Positions 43,890 to 51,994 of a DNA stretch of 64,000 bases are shown piece after piece (the first letter of the stretch is position 1; the number at the start of each line of letters is the position of its first letter). The translations under genes were made by a program, and so were the position numbers. This stretch comes from CAYOHG01 sp964465125 (lineage in GTDB: Bacteria; Planctomycetota; Phycisphaerae; UBA1845; Fen-1342). The notes beneath the pieces were generated by a model. It was not told where the DNA came from. It saw nothing but the letters and a program-made list of their open reading frames with translations, and ran no database searches. The stretch covers positions 17,323-81,322 of the forward strand of contig CAYXIO010000013.1 in NCBI GenBank assembly GCA_964465125.1. The letters run 5' to 3'.

Positions 43890-44837
43890 TCAGAACAGCG
43901 GCTTGGTGAGCGTCACCTGGAAGCACGAGCTCCAGGCGAGGCTGGCCGGCTCCTCGGCCAGCGTCTGCATGATCCAAGCCAGGGCATTGTAGAAGTGCGG
44001 CGTACTCGCCTCGCACGCCGGCGGAAACGGGTGCGCGTGAATCGAAATCACGCTCGGCTCGATGAACCCGACCTGCTCCGCGGCGTGAACCAGCTCGCGC
44101 GGCGTGTGCTGGCGCAGCGGCTCGACAAAGCGCGGTGCGTTCGACCTGGCCGAGCCGCGCAGCGCCAAGTCGCGCTGCACCGCCTCCTCCAGCAGAGGCA
44201 GCGCCGCCTTCAGCGATCGCAGGAACGCATGCATCGCTTCGGGCCGCAGCGGCTTCGCCAGTGCCGCCCCGACGTCGCTCAACAGCCCCGCCGCCGACGA
44301 TCCGCCGATTTCCTGAGCCGTGTATTCGTTCAGGCTCGCCAGATTGAACAGGCGGTTTCGACAGCTCAGCACGAGGACTCCCCCCGGCCGCAGCAGCCGC
44401 CACGCCTCGCGCAGGAACGGCGCGTCGGCGGGCAGGTATTCGAGCAGTCCGAGCGCCGCGACCGCGTCAAACGAAGCGTCGTCGAATCCGCTGCTGAGCA
44501 CATCGGCGCATCGGAAGCGAACCCGGGGGAGGGTTGCGTCGGGCAGCCGCCGCGCCGACGCCTCGCACGACCGGATCATCCCCTCCGCAACGTCGATGCC
44601 GATGGACCGCATCCCCGCCGTCACGGCCTCGAAGCACAACTGCCCTCCGCCGCAACCCAGGTCGAGCAGCTCTCCGTGCGCCCCGCCGCGCCGCTGGATG
44701 ATCGCCTCCAGCGCCCGCGCGACACGTTCGTTGCCCAGGGCGTAGTGCCGGGCGGCGGGATCGTCCGAGTAAGCGCGCCGCTGCCAGGCCTCGCACTCGT
44801 CGGTAAAGAACTGCCGGATGTAGTCGACGGCTGGCAT
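43890..44837 (-). CDS. SAM-dependent methyltransferase (class I)
   Basis: The 315-residue protein carries methyltransferase motif I LLDLGCGGGQLCFEA and motif II/III equivalents (IGIDVAEGMIRSCEA, FRCADVLSSGFDDASFDAVAALGLLEYL, RLLRPGGVLVLSC). The N-terminal region (QRRAYSDDPAARHYALGNERV) and C-terminal region (APRFVEPLRQHTPRELVHAAEQ) are additional domains of unknown target. The start is ATG 44835-44837 with GAGGTG upstream. It is divergent from another methyltransferase at 45047, with 209 bp between them. Confidence 0.88.
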   Translation of the reverse strand: MPAVDYIRQFFTDECEAWQRRAYSDDPAARHYALGNERVARALEAIIQRRGGAHGELLDLGCGGGQLCFEAVTAGMRSIGIDVAEGMIRSCEASARRLPDATLPRVRFRCADVLSSGFDDASFDAVAALGLLEYLPADAPFLREAWRLLRPGGVLVLSCRNRLFNLASLNEYTAQEIGGSSAAGLLSDVGAALAKPLRPEAMHAFLRSLKAALPLLEEAVQRDLALRGSARSNAPRFVEPLRQHTPRELVHAAEQVGFIEPSVISIHAHPFPPACEASTPHFYNALAWIMQTLAEEPASLAWSSCFQVTLTKPLF

Positions 44838-45046
44838 GGCAACCCACCTCGCTCCTGTGCTCGCCGCGACCGTCCATGACGGCGCGGATTTCCTCCTTCT
44901 ATCGGAGCCTCGGCCCCGCCGACATGAACCCCGGCCCACACTGGCGAAGCCCCACGGCAGAGCCGATAGAAACAGCGGACTCGCGGCGAAACCTGGAGCG
45001 CGCAACGAGCAGCCCGCTTCGCCGTCGACGCCGCCGGAGAGCCTGC

Positions 45047-46048
45047 ATGTCGCTCCTGATCGCCCACGAACCGGTTGTTCACGCGGAGCCGCGGCGCCAG
45101 AGCGCTGTCGCGCCATCCATCGACACGCTGCTGGCGCAGTACCTCAACGCGTACTGGCTGCGCCCGGAGAACGCGTTCTGGACCGTGCTGCGCAGCCGCG
45201 CCTGGGCGCGCGAGCCGATCCACGCCCGCAGCCTCGACCTGAGCTGCGGAGACGGGGTGTTCAGCTTCATCCACTGCGGCGGGCAATTCGGGATCGGCTT
45301 CGACACGTTCCAGGTGGTCGATCAGTCGGACAAGGTCTCGCGCGAGAACGCGGACATGTTCGACCGTGCGGTCGACGCGAACTGGCGGCCCGAAATCGTC
45401 GTGCGCCCCGAGGGCCTCATCGACGTCGGCACCGACCTGAAATGGTCGTCGCTCAGCAAGGCCGCGGCGCTGGATTTCTACGGCGGACTGATTCGGCACA
45501 ACAGTGAGGCGCCGCTGCCGTTCGAGGACGCGACCTTCAGCCACGTCTACTGCAACTCGGTCAAGTGGGTGCGCAACGCCGCCGGTCTGCTGCGCGAGAT
45601 CGCGCGTGTGACGCAGCCGGGCGGCCGCATCGTGCTGCACTGCAAGCTCGACAGCATGAAGCGCTACACGCTGCGGGGTTTCGAGCGATCGCTGGGTGAG
45701 CCGGTGCTGGCGCTGATCGAGCGCGGGCGCTTCGCGACGTGGCCGTCGCTGGCATCGCGGCGCGAGTGGGAGCGGCGCTTCGAGCGGGCCGGGCTGGAGA
45801 TCGCGGACGAGCTGCCCATTGCGACGCGCACGCACGCCCACATCTGGGACATCGGATTGCGGCCGATCGCGCCGCTGCTGGTGCGCATGGCGAACAGCCT
45901 CACGCCCGCGAACCGCTCGGCGATCAAGCGCGATTGGATCGAGCTGTTCAAGACGCTGATTCGGCCGCTGTGCTCATCCGATTTTGACGTGTTCTCGCGG
46001 AATTCGTCGCCGGCGGAGATGCAGTACGTGCTGACGCGCGCGCGATAG
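45047..46048 (+). CDS. Class I SAM-dependent methyltransferase-like protein
   Basis: The 333-residue protein has a methyltransferase motif I variant SLDLSCGDGVFSF (about 60-72) and a later LLREIARVTQPGGRIVLHCK block. The mid-region has no close resemblance to a named subfamily. The motif has C-G-D instead of the typical G-C-G-x-G, but the glycine/acidic pattern is kept. I chose ATG 45047 (GGAGAG site). The upstream frame overlaps the gap with its neighbour. It might act with the divergent methyltransferase on a related substrate (inference). Confidence 0.75.
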   Translation: MSLLIAHEPVVHAEPRRQSAVAPSIDTLLAQYLNAYWLRPENAFWTVLRSRAWAREPIHARSLDLSCGDGVFSFIHCGGQFGIGFDTFQVVDQSDKVSRENADMFDRAVDANWRPEIVVRPEGLIDVGTDLKWSSLSKAAALDFYGGLIRHNSEAPLPFEDATFSHVYCNSVKWVRNAAGLLREIARVTQPGGRIVLHCKLDSMKRYTLRGFERSLGEPVLALIERGRFATWPSLASRREWERRFERAGLEIADELPIATRTHAHIWDIGLRPIAPLLVRMANSLTPANRSAIKRDWIELFKTLIRPLCSSDFDVFSRNSSPAEMQYVLTRAR

Positions 46049-46105
46049 CCCCGCCTTGCGGGCTGATTCGCCAGATCGCACGCGCGCGCCTTCGCGCAGG
46101 CCGCG

Positions 46106-46525
46106 CTATTCTTCCTGAAACAGCGTCCGATCGCGCATGTCGAGGGCCCGCTCGACGACCTCGGCGGCGGTCGGCGGCTCCGCGGGTTGCAGCGTCACCG
46201 TCGGAACCTCGTGCTCATCGTGCAGCGTGCCGAGGATCAGCGCCTCGCTCACCAGGTCGAACGGCGGCACCTGCCACCAGGGCGGCTGCACGCGATAGCT
46301 CGTCTTGGCCGTCGCGTAGCCCGTCTTGCGGAAGAGCAGGTCGTAGTCGCCGTACCACAGGAACGAGACCTTCAGCGGGGTCGTGCCGGCCTCTTCGTCG
46401 TTCACGAACACCCGCGCTCCGGGCGGATCGCTCGTGATCTTCAGCTTGCGCTCGACGCAGCCGCTCGCCGGCAGAAGCGCCGCCGCCAGAAGAAGACTCA
46501 ATCCGCATCGGGAAGCCATGGTCAT
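46106..46525 (-). CDS. PEGA-domain lipoprotein
   Basis: The 139-residue protein has a lipoprotein signal (LLPASGC, Cys about 23) followed by a PEGA-type surface domain (RKLKITSDPPGARVFVNDEE, GTTPLKVSFLWYGDYDLLF). PEGA domains are small beta folds in cell-surface proteins. The start is ATG 46523-46525, overlapping the stop of the phosphoesterase gene (ATGA). This argues that the two are translated together. GAGGTG lies 5 nt upstream. Confidence 0.85.
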   Translation of the reverse strand: MTMASRCGLSLLLAAALLPASGCVERKLKITSDPPGARVFVNDEEAGTTPLKVSFLWYGDYDLLFRKTGYATAKTSYRVQPPWWQVPPFDLVSEALILGTLHDEHEVPTVTLQPAEPPTAAEVVERALDMRDRTLFQEE

Positions 46526-46998
46526 AGCGGCACCTCGATCAGCTCGACCGCAAGAGACTCTGTGTCCAGCGTCGCGATGGTCGCGCGGCCGGTGACCCAT
46601 CCGCAGCACTCGCCGGGATTGACCCGCAGAACTTCACCGCGCTCGACGCTCGGCTCGTGCGTGTGGCCCGTGATGACGACGTCGGCCCGGCGGACGTGCT
46701 CGGGCCGGCACCAGTCGATGAAGTGATGCACCAGCACGCGCCGCCCGGCCAGTTCGAGCCAGAGCGGTCCGTCCTGAATCTGCGGCAAGACGCTCCTCAG
46801 GCCGACCCGCTCGCCGTCGTTGTTCCCGTACGTCACGTGCAACGTGCCTGGAAAGGCCGCCAGCCTGCGGGCTGCGAACGGCGCCACCAGGTCCCCAGGG
46901 TGAATCAAGGTCTGAATTCCCAACGAAGCGAAACGGGCCAGCGCGGCGTCGATCGCCGGCAGCCGATCGTGCGTGTCGGATATCAGCCCGATTCGCAT
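46522..46998 (-). CDS. YfcE/MJ0936-type metallophosphoesterase
   Basis: The 158-residue calcineurin-like phosphoesterase has the expected metal blocks SDTHD (7-11), HPGDL (GD), GNND (58-61), LVHHF and GHTH (about 111-114). Members hydrolyse phosphodiesters in vitro; the physiological substrate is unknown. It has no signal peptide, so it is cytoplasmic. The stop overlaps the PEGA lipoprotein start (ATGA), an unusual pairing of a cytosolic enzyme with a surface lipoprotein. Confidence 0.92.
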   Translation of the reverse strand: MRIGLISDTHDRLPAIDAALARFASLGIQTLIHPGDLVAPFAARRLAAFPGTLHVTYGNNDGERVGLRSVLPQIQDGPLWLELAGRRVLVHHFIDWCRPEHVRRADVVITGHTHEPSVERGEVLRVNPGECCGWVTGRATIATLDTESLAVELIEVPL

Positions 46999-47327
46999 GG
47001 AATCCCCGCGCGGCGTCCGCGCGCCGCCTGAGCGCGCAATCTAGCGGCGTGGTCGCGGGCTGTCACGCTATCGGACGGCGTCGCGGAATCCTCTCGGACG
47101 CGCAGACGCCGCGCGCGATCCGCGCGAATCCTTCCGGCGCCCCAAGCCGGCCGGCCCTTCTGTTTTGAATGCTTCAGTAGCAGAGCGCGTGCCGGCTTCG
47201 GGCCGCCCGAGGGGAGTGGCCCCGATCGCCGGCGCGGCACACGCGACAGGACGCACGCCGCGGCACGCCAGGAGTCGCCCGCGGAAAGGTGCTGCGTCGA
47301 CGGATGCAGGAAGGACGGGTTGGGAGC
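46999..47327. other. 329-bp gap ahead of the PilZ genes
   Basis: No gene is supported. Very GC-rich stretches alternate with a short AT-richer patch (about 47157-47182, TTCTGTTTTGAATGCTTCAG). GTG 47289 and ATG 47304 in the frame of the first PilZ gene would extend it slightly. Confidence 0.5.
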
Positions 47328-48056
47328 ATGTTGAACACGTTGTTGGCCGCGCGTCGCCGACATCTCGCGCAGCTCGAACGAGCCTGCCGCGACGGCGTTC
47401 CGGCCGAGTTCGTTTCGCGCCGCGACGGCGCGCCGGCCCGACAGGGTCGTCTGGCCGCCTTGCGCGGCGACGCGGTGGTGCTGCATTGGACGCCGGCCGC
47501 GGAAGAGCCGCTTCCGCAGCACGGCGACGGCATCGAAGTCCGTTTCACCTGCGACGACGAGCCGCTCTCCTTCTTCGCCGAGGTGCGCGCGGCCGGCCAG
47601 CCGGAGGAATCCGGGCGCTGCGCGCTCACGCTGCGGCCGCCGCTCCGCATCGACCGCGTCGAACAACGCCGGCACGGACGGCGCAGTTTTGCAACGGCCG
47701 ACGCCCCGCGGACGCGCCTGACCTGCATGGCGGATCAGGATCGCGCTTTCGCCGGCTGCCTGGTGGACATCTCGGACGGCGGACTGGCGGTGATCGCCGC
47801 GATTCAGGACGTCCGCATGATCCAGCCCGGAGATCTCTTCTGGGCCGAGTTTGAGCTGCCGCACATCCGGCCGGCGTTCGAATTCGTCGTGCAGCCCGCG
47901 CAGTGGCGCGTTCTGGCGGATCGGCACGTTCGAATCGGCTGGACGTTTTACCCGGAAGACTGCGCGGGCGAGCTCCGGCGCCAGCTCGACCGCTTGAATG
48001 AGGCGCTGACGCGGCCGGGTCAGAACGGCCGATCTCAGGCACCCGGACGGAGGTGA
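47328..48056 (+). CDS. PilZ-domain protein 1 of 3
   Basis: The 242-residue protein has an N-terminal beta-rich region (about 1-110) like the YcgR-N domain, then a PilZ domain with both c-di-GMP binding motifs: RHGRR (R-x-x-x-R, about 119-123) and DISDGG (D-x-S-x-x-G, about 148-153). PilZ proteins bind cyclic di-GMP and act as effectors of motility, adhesion or polysaccharide export. I use ATG 47328; 47289 and 47304 are possible. The second PilZ gene starts 4 nt after its stop. No flagellar, pilus or cellulose genes are adjacent. Confidence 0.85.
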   Translation: MLNTLLAARRRHLAQLERACRDGVPAEFVSRRDGAPARQGRLAALRGDAVVLHWTPAAEEPLPQHGDGIEVRFTCDDEPLSFFAEVRAAGQPEESGRCALTLRPPLRIDRVEQRRHGRRSFATADAPRTRLTCMADQDRAFAGCLVDISDGGLAVIAAIQDVRMIQPGDLFWAEFELPHIRPAFEFVVQPAQWRVLADRHVRIGWTFYPEDCAGELRRQLDRLNEALTRPGQNGRSQAPGRR

Positions 48057-48060
48057 TCCC

Positions 48061-48786
48061 ATGCAACTCGCACGTGAACTGACGCCGCGGCAGGCCACCC
48101 GCACGCTCGAGCTGGCCCTGCGAACACACGCGAGCGTGACCCTCGAACCTCGCAACCTGAGGCACGCACACGCGCTCCCGGGATGTCTGAGCGGGCTTAC
48201 GCGCGCCACACTCGACGTCGACGTCGCCGGCCCATCGAACGAGATTCGAGACGTCTTGATTCCGGGGGTCTGCTGTGACGCGCACATTCGCACCGACAGC
48301 GACTTGTACCTCTTCGCCACCTGGATCCAGGACATCCATGCACTGGGCGACGGACTGCGGCTCACGCTCGCGACGCCGGAGACGATCGGCGTCGCCAATC
48401 GCCGGCGCTTCGAACGCACCAACGCGACCATCGTCTCGCAGGTCCGCGCTTGGGCGCCGAACAGTCCGGCGCCGTCGGTCGGCCTGCTGAGCAACATCAG
48501 CCCGACCGGACTGGCCGCGCTGTTTCCCGGAACGGAACTGTGCGACCAGGTCCTGATCGGAGACCCGCTGCGCGTGCAGTTCGAGCTGCCGGGAGTCGAC
48601 GGCTGTTTCGAATTGCCCGCGATCGTCTGCAACAAGTCCATCAGCCGGGACGTGAAGCAGCTCACGCTCGGAATGGAGTTCATGGTGGAGCCGGAAGATC
48701 GAGCCGGACAGACGGCGCTCTCGCGTCTCTGGACCGTGCTCGGGGAAATGCTGCTGGACCTGCACAACCTGGAGGGTGACGCATGA
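48061..48786 (+). CDS. PilZ-domain protein 2 of 3
   Basis: The 241-residue protein starts at ATG 48061. A GGAGGTGAT site, fully complementary to the 16S 3' end, lies just before it and inside the previous gene's 3' end. The PilZ-type motifs RRRFER (R-x-x-x-R-like, near 118-123) and NISPTG (N-x-S-x-x-G, near 147-152) are retained; the first half is a beta-rich N-domain. Its stop overlaps the next start (ATGA). It could heterodimerise with its neighbours or tune different outputs. Confidence 0.82.
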   Translation: MQLARELTPRQATRTLELALRTHASVTLEPRNLRHAHALPGCLSGLTRATLDVDVAGPSNEIRDVLIPGVCCDAHIRTDSDLYLFATWIQDIHALGDGLRLTLATPETIGVANRRRFERTNATIVSQVRAWAPNSPAPSVGLLSNISPTGLAALFPGTELCDQVLIGDPLRVQFELPGVDGCFELPAIVCNKSISRDVKQLTLGMEFMVEPEDRAGQTALSRLWTVLGEMLLDLHNLEGDA

Positions 48787-49574
48787 GGCCCCCGCGCCTG
48801 CTCGCCGCCGACGAAGCCGCGCAGATCATCGAATGGTCGGTACAGGACAACGCCCTGGCCGTGATCTGCACCCAGAGCGACGCCAATTGGACGACTTTCA
48901 AGAGCCGATTCCTTGAGCACGACCCGCGCCGCCGGTTCGTTGTGCTGGACTACCAGGAGACGCACGGCACGACGCCGCCTGACCTCATTCAGGGCCAGTA
49001 CGTCGGCATCAGCGTCCGGCATCGCAGCCACAAGCTGATGTTCGCCACCATCGTCGAGGCGCGCGGCAAGTTCGTGCTCGAGGATGGAACCAGCATCCAG
49101 GCCGTTCGCTATCGCTGGCCCGAGAGTGTCACCGAGCTCCAGCGGCGAGCCTACAACCGGACGCTCGTGCCACGCACGACGTTGCTGCCGGTGCAGCTCT
49201 GGAGCGGCACCGCCAACCTCACGGCCGCTCGGCCCGAATCCGTCGTCGTCGGCAATGCCCTGGATATTTCCTGCGGCGGCTGCCTGCTGCGCGCGGACGC
49301 CGCGGCCCTGCCCGACTGGTGCGAAGATCAGACGGTGGCCGCAGAGCTCGCGCTGCCCGACGGACGACCGCCCCTGCTGGTGCACGCGGCGTATCGGGGC
49401 GTTCGGCGTGAAGACAGCCGCCCGTGCATTGCGATTCAGTTCGTCGGGCTGGAAGTTTCGGCCGACGGGCGGGCGGCGCTCCAGCGGCTGGCGCGTTGCG
49501 TGCAGCGGTTCCACCGCATGGGCGCGACGGCCGCCTACCCACAGGATGATGCGCGCCATCCATCCTCGCCGTAG
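48783..49574 (+). CDS. PilZ-domain protein 3 of 3
   Basis: The 263-residue protein starts at ATG 48783, overlapping the previous stop by 4 nt (ATGA). Motifs RRAYNR (about 121-126, R-x-x-x-R) and DISCGG (about 158-163) fit PilZ. Residues 1-115 are a beta-rich N-domain resembling the other two members. A Cys-containing segment (DISCGGCLL) is peculiar to this copy. It ends the triad and is convergent with the MEMO gene. Its target is unknown. Confidence 0.82.
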   Translation: MRPPRLLAADEAAQIIEWSVQDNALAVICTQSDANWTTFKSRFLEHDPRRRFVVLDYQETHGTTPPDLIQGQYVGISVRHRSHKLMFATIVEARGKFVLEDGTSIQAVRYRWPESVTELQRRAYNRTLVPRTTLLPVQLWSGTANLTAARPESVVVGNALDISCGGCLLRADAAALPDWCEDQTVAAELALPDGRPPLLVHAAYRGVRREDSRPCIAIQFVGLEVSADGRAALQRLARCVQRFHRMGATAAYPQDDARHPSSP

Positions 49575-49667
49575 TGGAGCGCTTGGCAGCAGAACCGGCA
49601 TCCGCGCGACGGCTTGAACTTCACCGCGTCCGGGGACGTTGACCACCCCAGTCTGGCGCGGCGAGGC

Positions 49668-50924
49668 TCAGGCCGTCGTGGCGTTGCGCGTCAGCACGCC
49701 CGCCGCACAGGTAACGTGCGTCTGCGCCTCGTGGTCGATCGCCTGCCAGTAGCGCAGGCAGCAACATTGGGCGCCGTGCAGCGCGCGGCGCAGCACGTAC
49801 AGGCATCCGGCGCTGCAAATGCGCGCGTGGTTTTCCCGCGCGCGGATCGCGCCGACAAATTCGTCGAGCCGGCCTCCAGCCAGGAGATCGATCGCCTGCT
49901 CGTCGTGCCGAGCAACGCCTTCCAGAAAGTCGTCCGTGCATGGCGCGGAGTCCCCGAAACGCTCTCCGACGTGGCTCAGGTCGGCGCTGGCGATCAGCAC
50001 CGTGCGCGTGTCGGGCTCGGCCTCGACCTGGGTGCGCAGCGCGTCCGCGAATCCATCCAGCTCAACGCCGCGACCGTCGTTCGGCGCCCATCCGGGCGGT
50101 CCGCAGGGATCGGGGCAAAGCACCGCGACGATGCGGAACGGCTTCTTCGGAAAGGCCGCTTGAAGCAGGTGCACCTGAAGCTCGATCGAATGCTCGCGGG
50201 CGTGGTCGAACTCGTGCTCACGCAGCGAGCCGCCGCAGCGCGCTTCGAGCGCCTCGAGAAAGCTGCGATCGTTCGCGACCTGCCCCAGCGGCGTGAGAAA
50301 GTCTTTGCCGGTCGCGGTGATGCCCGTGCCGCTGCCGAAGTGATTGGTCCCGAGTATGACGTAGCGGTCCGCGGGGCCTGCGCTGCGCAGCGCGGCGTAG
50401 GCGTCCGCGTAGCACGGAAAGCCCCGGCGGTAGTCGAGGTGCGGGGCAATGACGCCCAGCAGCGGCGCGCCGCCTTCATATCGGCCGGCTGCCAGAACTG
50501 CATCCAGCTCCCGCCGCAAGCCGGCCGCGTCCGGCCAGCGCTCGCGATTGTCACGCACCGGCGCGTTGAGAAACGCCTCGCGCAACTGCTGAAAGGCCCG
50601 ATGGGAACGATCGTTCCGCAGCAGCAGCGCCTCGTCGAGCGCGGTCAGGAGCGCGTCAAGCTGTCCGACGGGCAGCTCCGCCCCGAACTGCCGCCGAAAG
50701 GCCTGCCGCAGCTCGGCGACGTGGACGTGGCCGTTCAGGTGGAGCAGGACGAAGCATCCCGCCGGGGAGATCCGCAGCCCGCGGCCGCTCAACTGCAAGG
50801 CATCCTGTACAAGAAACTCGGTTGCGCCGGATTCCAGCCGCAGCGGAATGACGTCGAGCGCCCGCAGCGCCGGCAGAACGCCGTCGCCGTCCCGAACCGA
50901 GCGAGCCTCCGTTGCTGCGCTCAC
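49668..50924 (-). CDS. MEMO-family (AmmeMemoRadiSam system protein B-like) protein
   Basis: The 418-residue protein has the MEMO fold with three metal-binding histidines: H162 (APHLDYRRG), H195 (TNHFGSG) and H318 (DLSHVG). HAREHSIELQVHLLQ and the Cys-bearing HARICSAGC segment are also family-typical. MEMO proteins are non-haem iron/copper enzymes or scaffolds; in bacteria they often cluster with AMMECR1 and radical-SAM genes, which are absent here. An extra N-terminal domain of about 135 residues precedes the MEMO fold. The start is GTG 50922-50924 with GGAGG upstream. Confidence 0.88.
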   Translation of the reverse strand: MSAATEARSVRDGDGVLPALRALDVIPLRLESGATEFLVQDALQLSGRGLRISPAGCFVLLHLNGHVHVAELRQAFRRQFGAELPVGQLDALLTALDEALLLRNDRSHRAFQQLREAFLNAPVRDNRERWPDAAGLRRELDAVLAAGRYEGGAPLLGVIAPHLDYRRGFPCYADAYAALRSAGPADRYVILGTNHFGSGTGITATGKDFLTPLGQVANDRSFLEALEARCGGSLREHEFDHAREHSIELQVHLLQAAFPKKPFRIVAVLCPDPCGPPGWAPNDGRGVELDGFADALRTQVEAEPDTRTVLIASADLSHVGERFGDSAPCTDDFLEGVARHDEQAIDLLAGGRLDEFVGAIRARENHARICSAGCLYVLRRALHGAQCCCLRYWQAIDHEAQTHVTCAAGVLTRNATTA

Positions 50925-50971
50925 GTCGCCTCCCTGACTGAGGAAGGGCCGGCCCGCGTGTCTCTCCGTCC

Positions 50972-51376
50972 TCAGTCGGCGTTGCGCCTGCGACGTCGGC
51001 CGGTCGCGCCGGAGGCGGGCTTTTTCGAACCGGAGCCGGCGTCGGCGACCGGCTTGTCGGCGGGCTTCGACGCCGTACTCGAACCGCTTTCCGCGCTGTC
51101 GGTTGAAGATTCCTTCGGCCCGGCTTCGCCCGCGTGCTTCTTGTCGGCCTGGGCCGGCTTCTTGTCGGCTTCCGCCGCCTTCTTGTACGACTCGCTGCGA
51201 TAGTCGGTCTCGTAGAAGCCCGAGCCGCGAAACAGCACGCCCGCCCCGGCGCTGATCAGGCGGCGCAGCTTCCGGCTGCGGCAAGAGGGGCAGACGCGCA
51301 GCGGATCAGCCGTGATCGACTGAAACTCCTCGAAGCGGTGATCGCACGCGTCGCAGTGATAGTCGTACGTCGGCAT
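50972..51376 (-). CDS. FmdB-family zinc-ribbon protein
   Basis: The 134-residue protein begins with a zinc ribbon of the FmdB type (MPTYDYHCDACDHRFEEFQS, then CPSCRSRKLRRL), using CxxC...CPxC pairs to bind zinc. The C-terminal half is Lys/Ala/Ser-rich and disordered. FmdB-like ribbons are often found near regulatory genes; the function is not known. It follows grpE by 6 nt, and AGGAG lies within the grpE 3' end, so they are co-transcribed. Confidence 0.85.
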   Translation of the reverse strand: MPTYDYHCDACDHRFEEFQSITADPLRVCPSCRSRKLRRLISAGAGVLFRGSGFYETDYRSESYKKAAEADKKPAQADKKHAGEAGPKESSTDSAESGSSTASKPADKPVADAGSGSKKPASGATGRRRRRNAD

Positions 51377-51382
51377 GCGGGG

Positions 51383-51994
51383 CTACTCCTGCCCTGGTTC
51401 GGCCGGCTTCGCCGCGGGCCCGGATGAGACGATCACGCGCGCCGCCCGCAACACGCGCTCGTGCATGCGGTAGCCGCGCTCGAGCGTCTGAAGCACGTGC
51501 TGCGCCGGGACGTCGGCGCTCGGCTGCTGGAGCATCGCCTCGTGGAATCGCGGGTCGAACGCGGCGCCCTGGGCCTCGATCGGCTCGATGCCACGCGCCC
51601 GCAGCACCTTCATGAAGTGCTCGCAGACGATTCGCACACCCTCGACCAGCGCGGCCGCGTCCGCGCCGCTGCGGGCCGTCTCCAGCGTGCGGTCGAGGTC
51701 GTCCAGGACGGTCAGCAACTCCTTGGCGAAGTCCCCCTCCGCGTAGCGCAGCGCCTCGGCTTTGTCGCGCTCCGAGCGAATCTTGAGGTTCCGCATTTCG
51801 GCCACGGCGCGCAGATGCTGATCGCGCACCGACTCCAGCTCGCGCCGGAGATCGGCCTCCGAAGCGAGGCCGGCGGTATCCGTCGGCGCCTCGTTGCGGG
51901 CGTCGCGCGCGTCGCCGGGAGCGTCGCCGCGCGCGGCTTCGTCGTTCGGAGTCTCGGGCTTGGAAGGCGAACGGGTGGTTCGATTCACGCTCAT
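51383..51994 (-). CDS. grpE: GrpE nucleotide exchange factor
   Basis: The 203-residue protein is the ADP-release partner of DnaK. A disordered N-terminus (about 1-45) is followed by the long coiled-coil helix (LRRELESVRDQHLRAVAEMR) and beta-wing region ending RYRMHERVLRAARVIVSS-like block (GYRMHERVLRAARV). The start is ATG 51992-51994, overlapping the dnaJ stop by 1 nt (TGATG), with AAGGAA at a suitable distance. No dnaK gene is in the window, so the Hsp70 partner lies elsewhere. Confidence 0.93.
   Translation of the reverse strand: MSVNRTTRSPSKPETPNDEAARGDAPGDARDARNEAPTDTAGLASEADLRRELESVRDQHLRAVAEMRNLKIRSERDKAEALRYAEGDFAKELLTVLDDLDRTLETARSGADAAALVEGVRIVCEHFMKVLRARGIEPIEAQGAAFDPRFHEAMLQQPSADVPAQHVLQTLERGYRMHERVLRAARVIVSSGPAAKPAEPGQE

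Noticed and set aside
46983..49646. Very long minus-strand open frame (887 codons) antisense to the PilZ triad
   Set aside because: Its translation is low-complexity and Arg/Ala-rich, with no domain or ribosome site. The plus-strand proteins carry clear PilZ motifs. High GC makes long antisense frames common.
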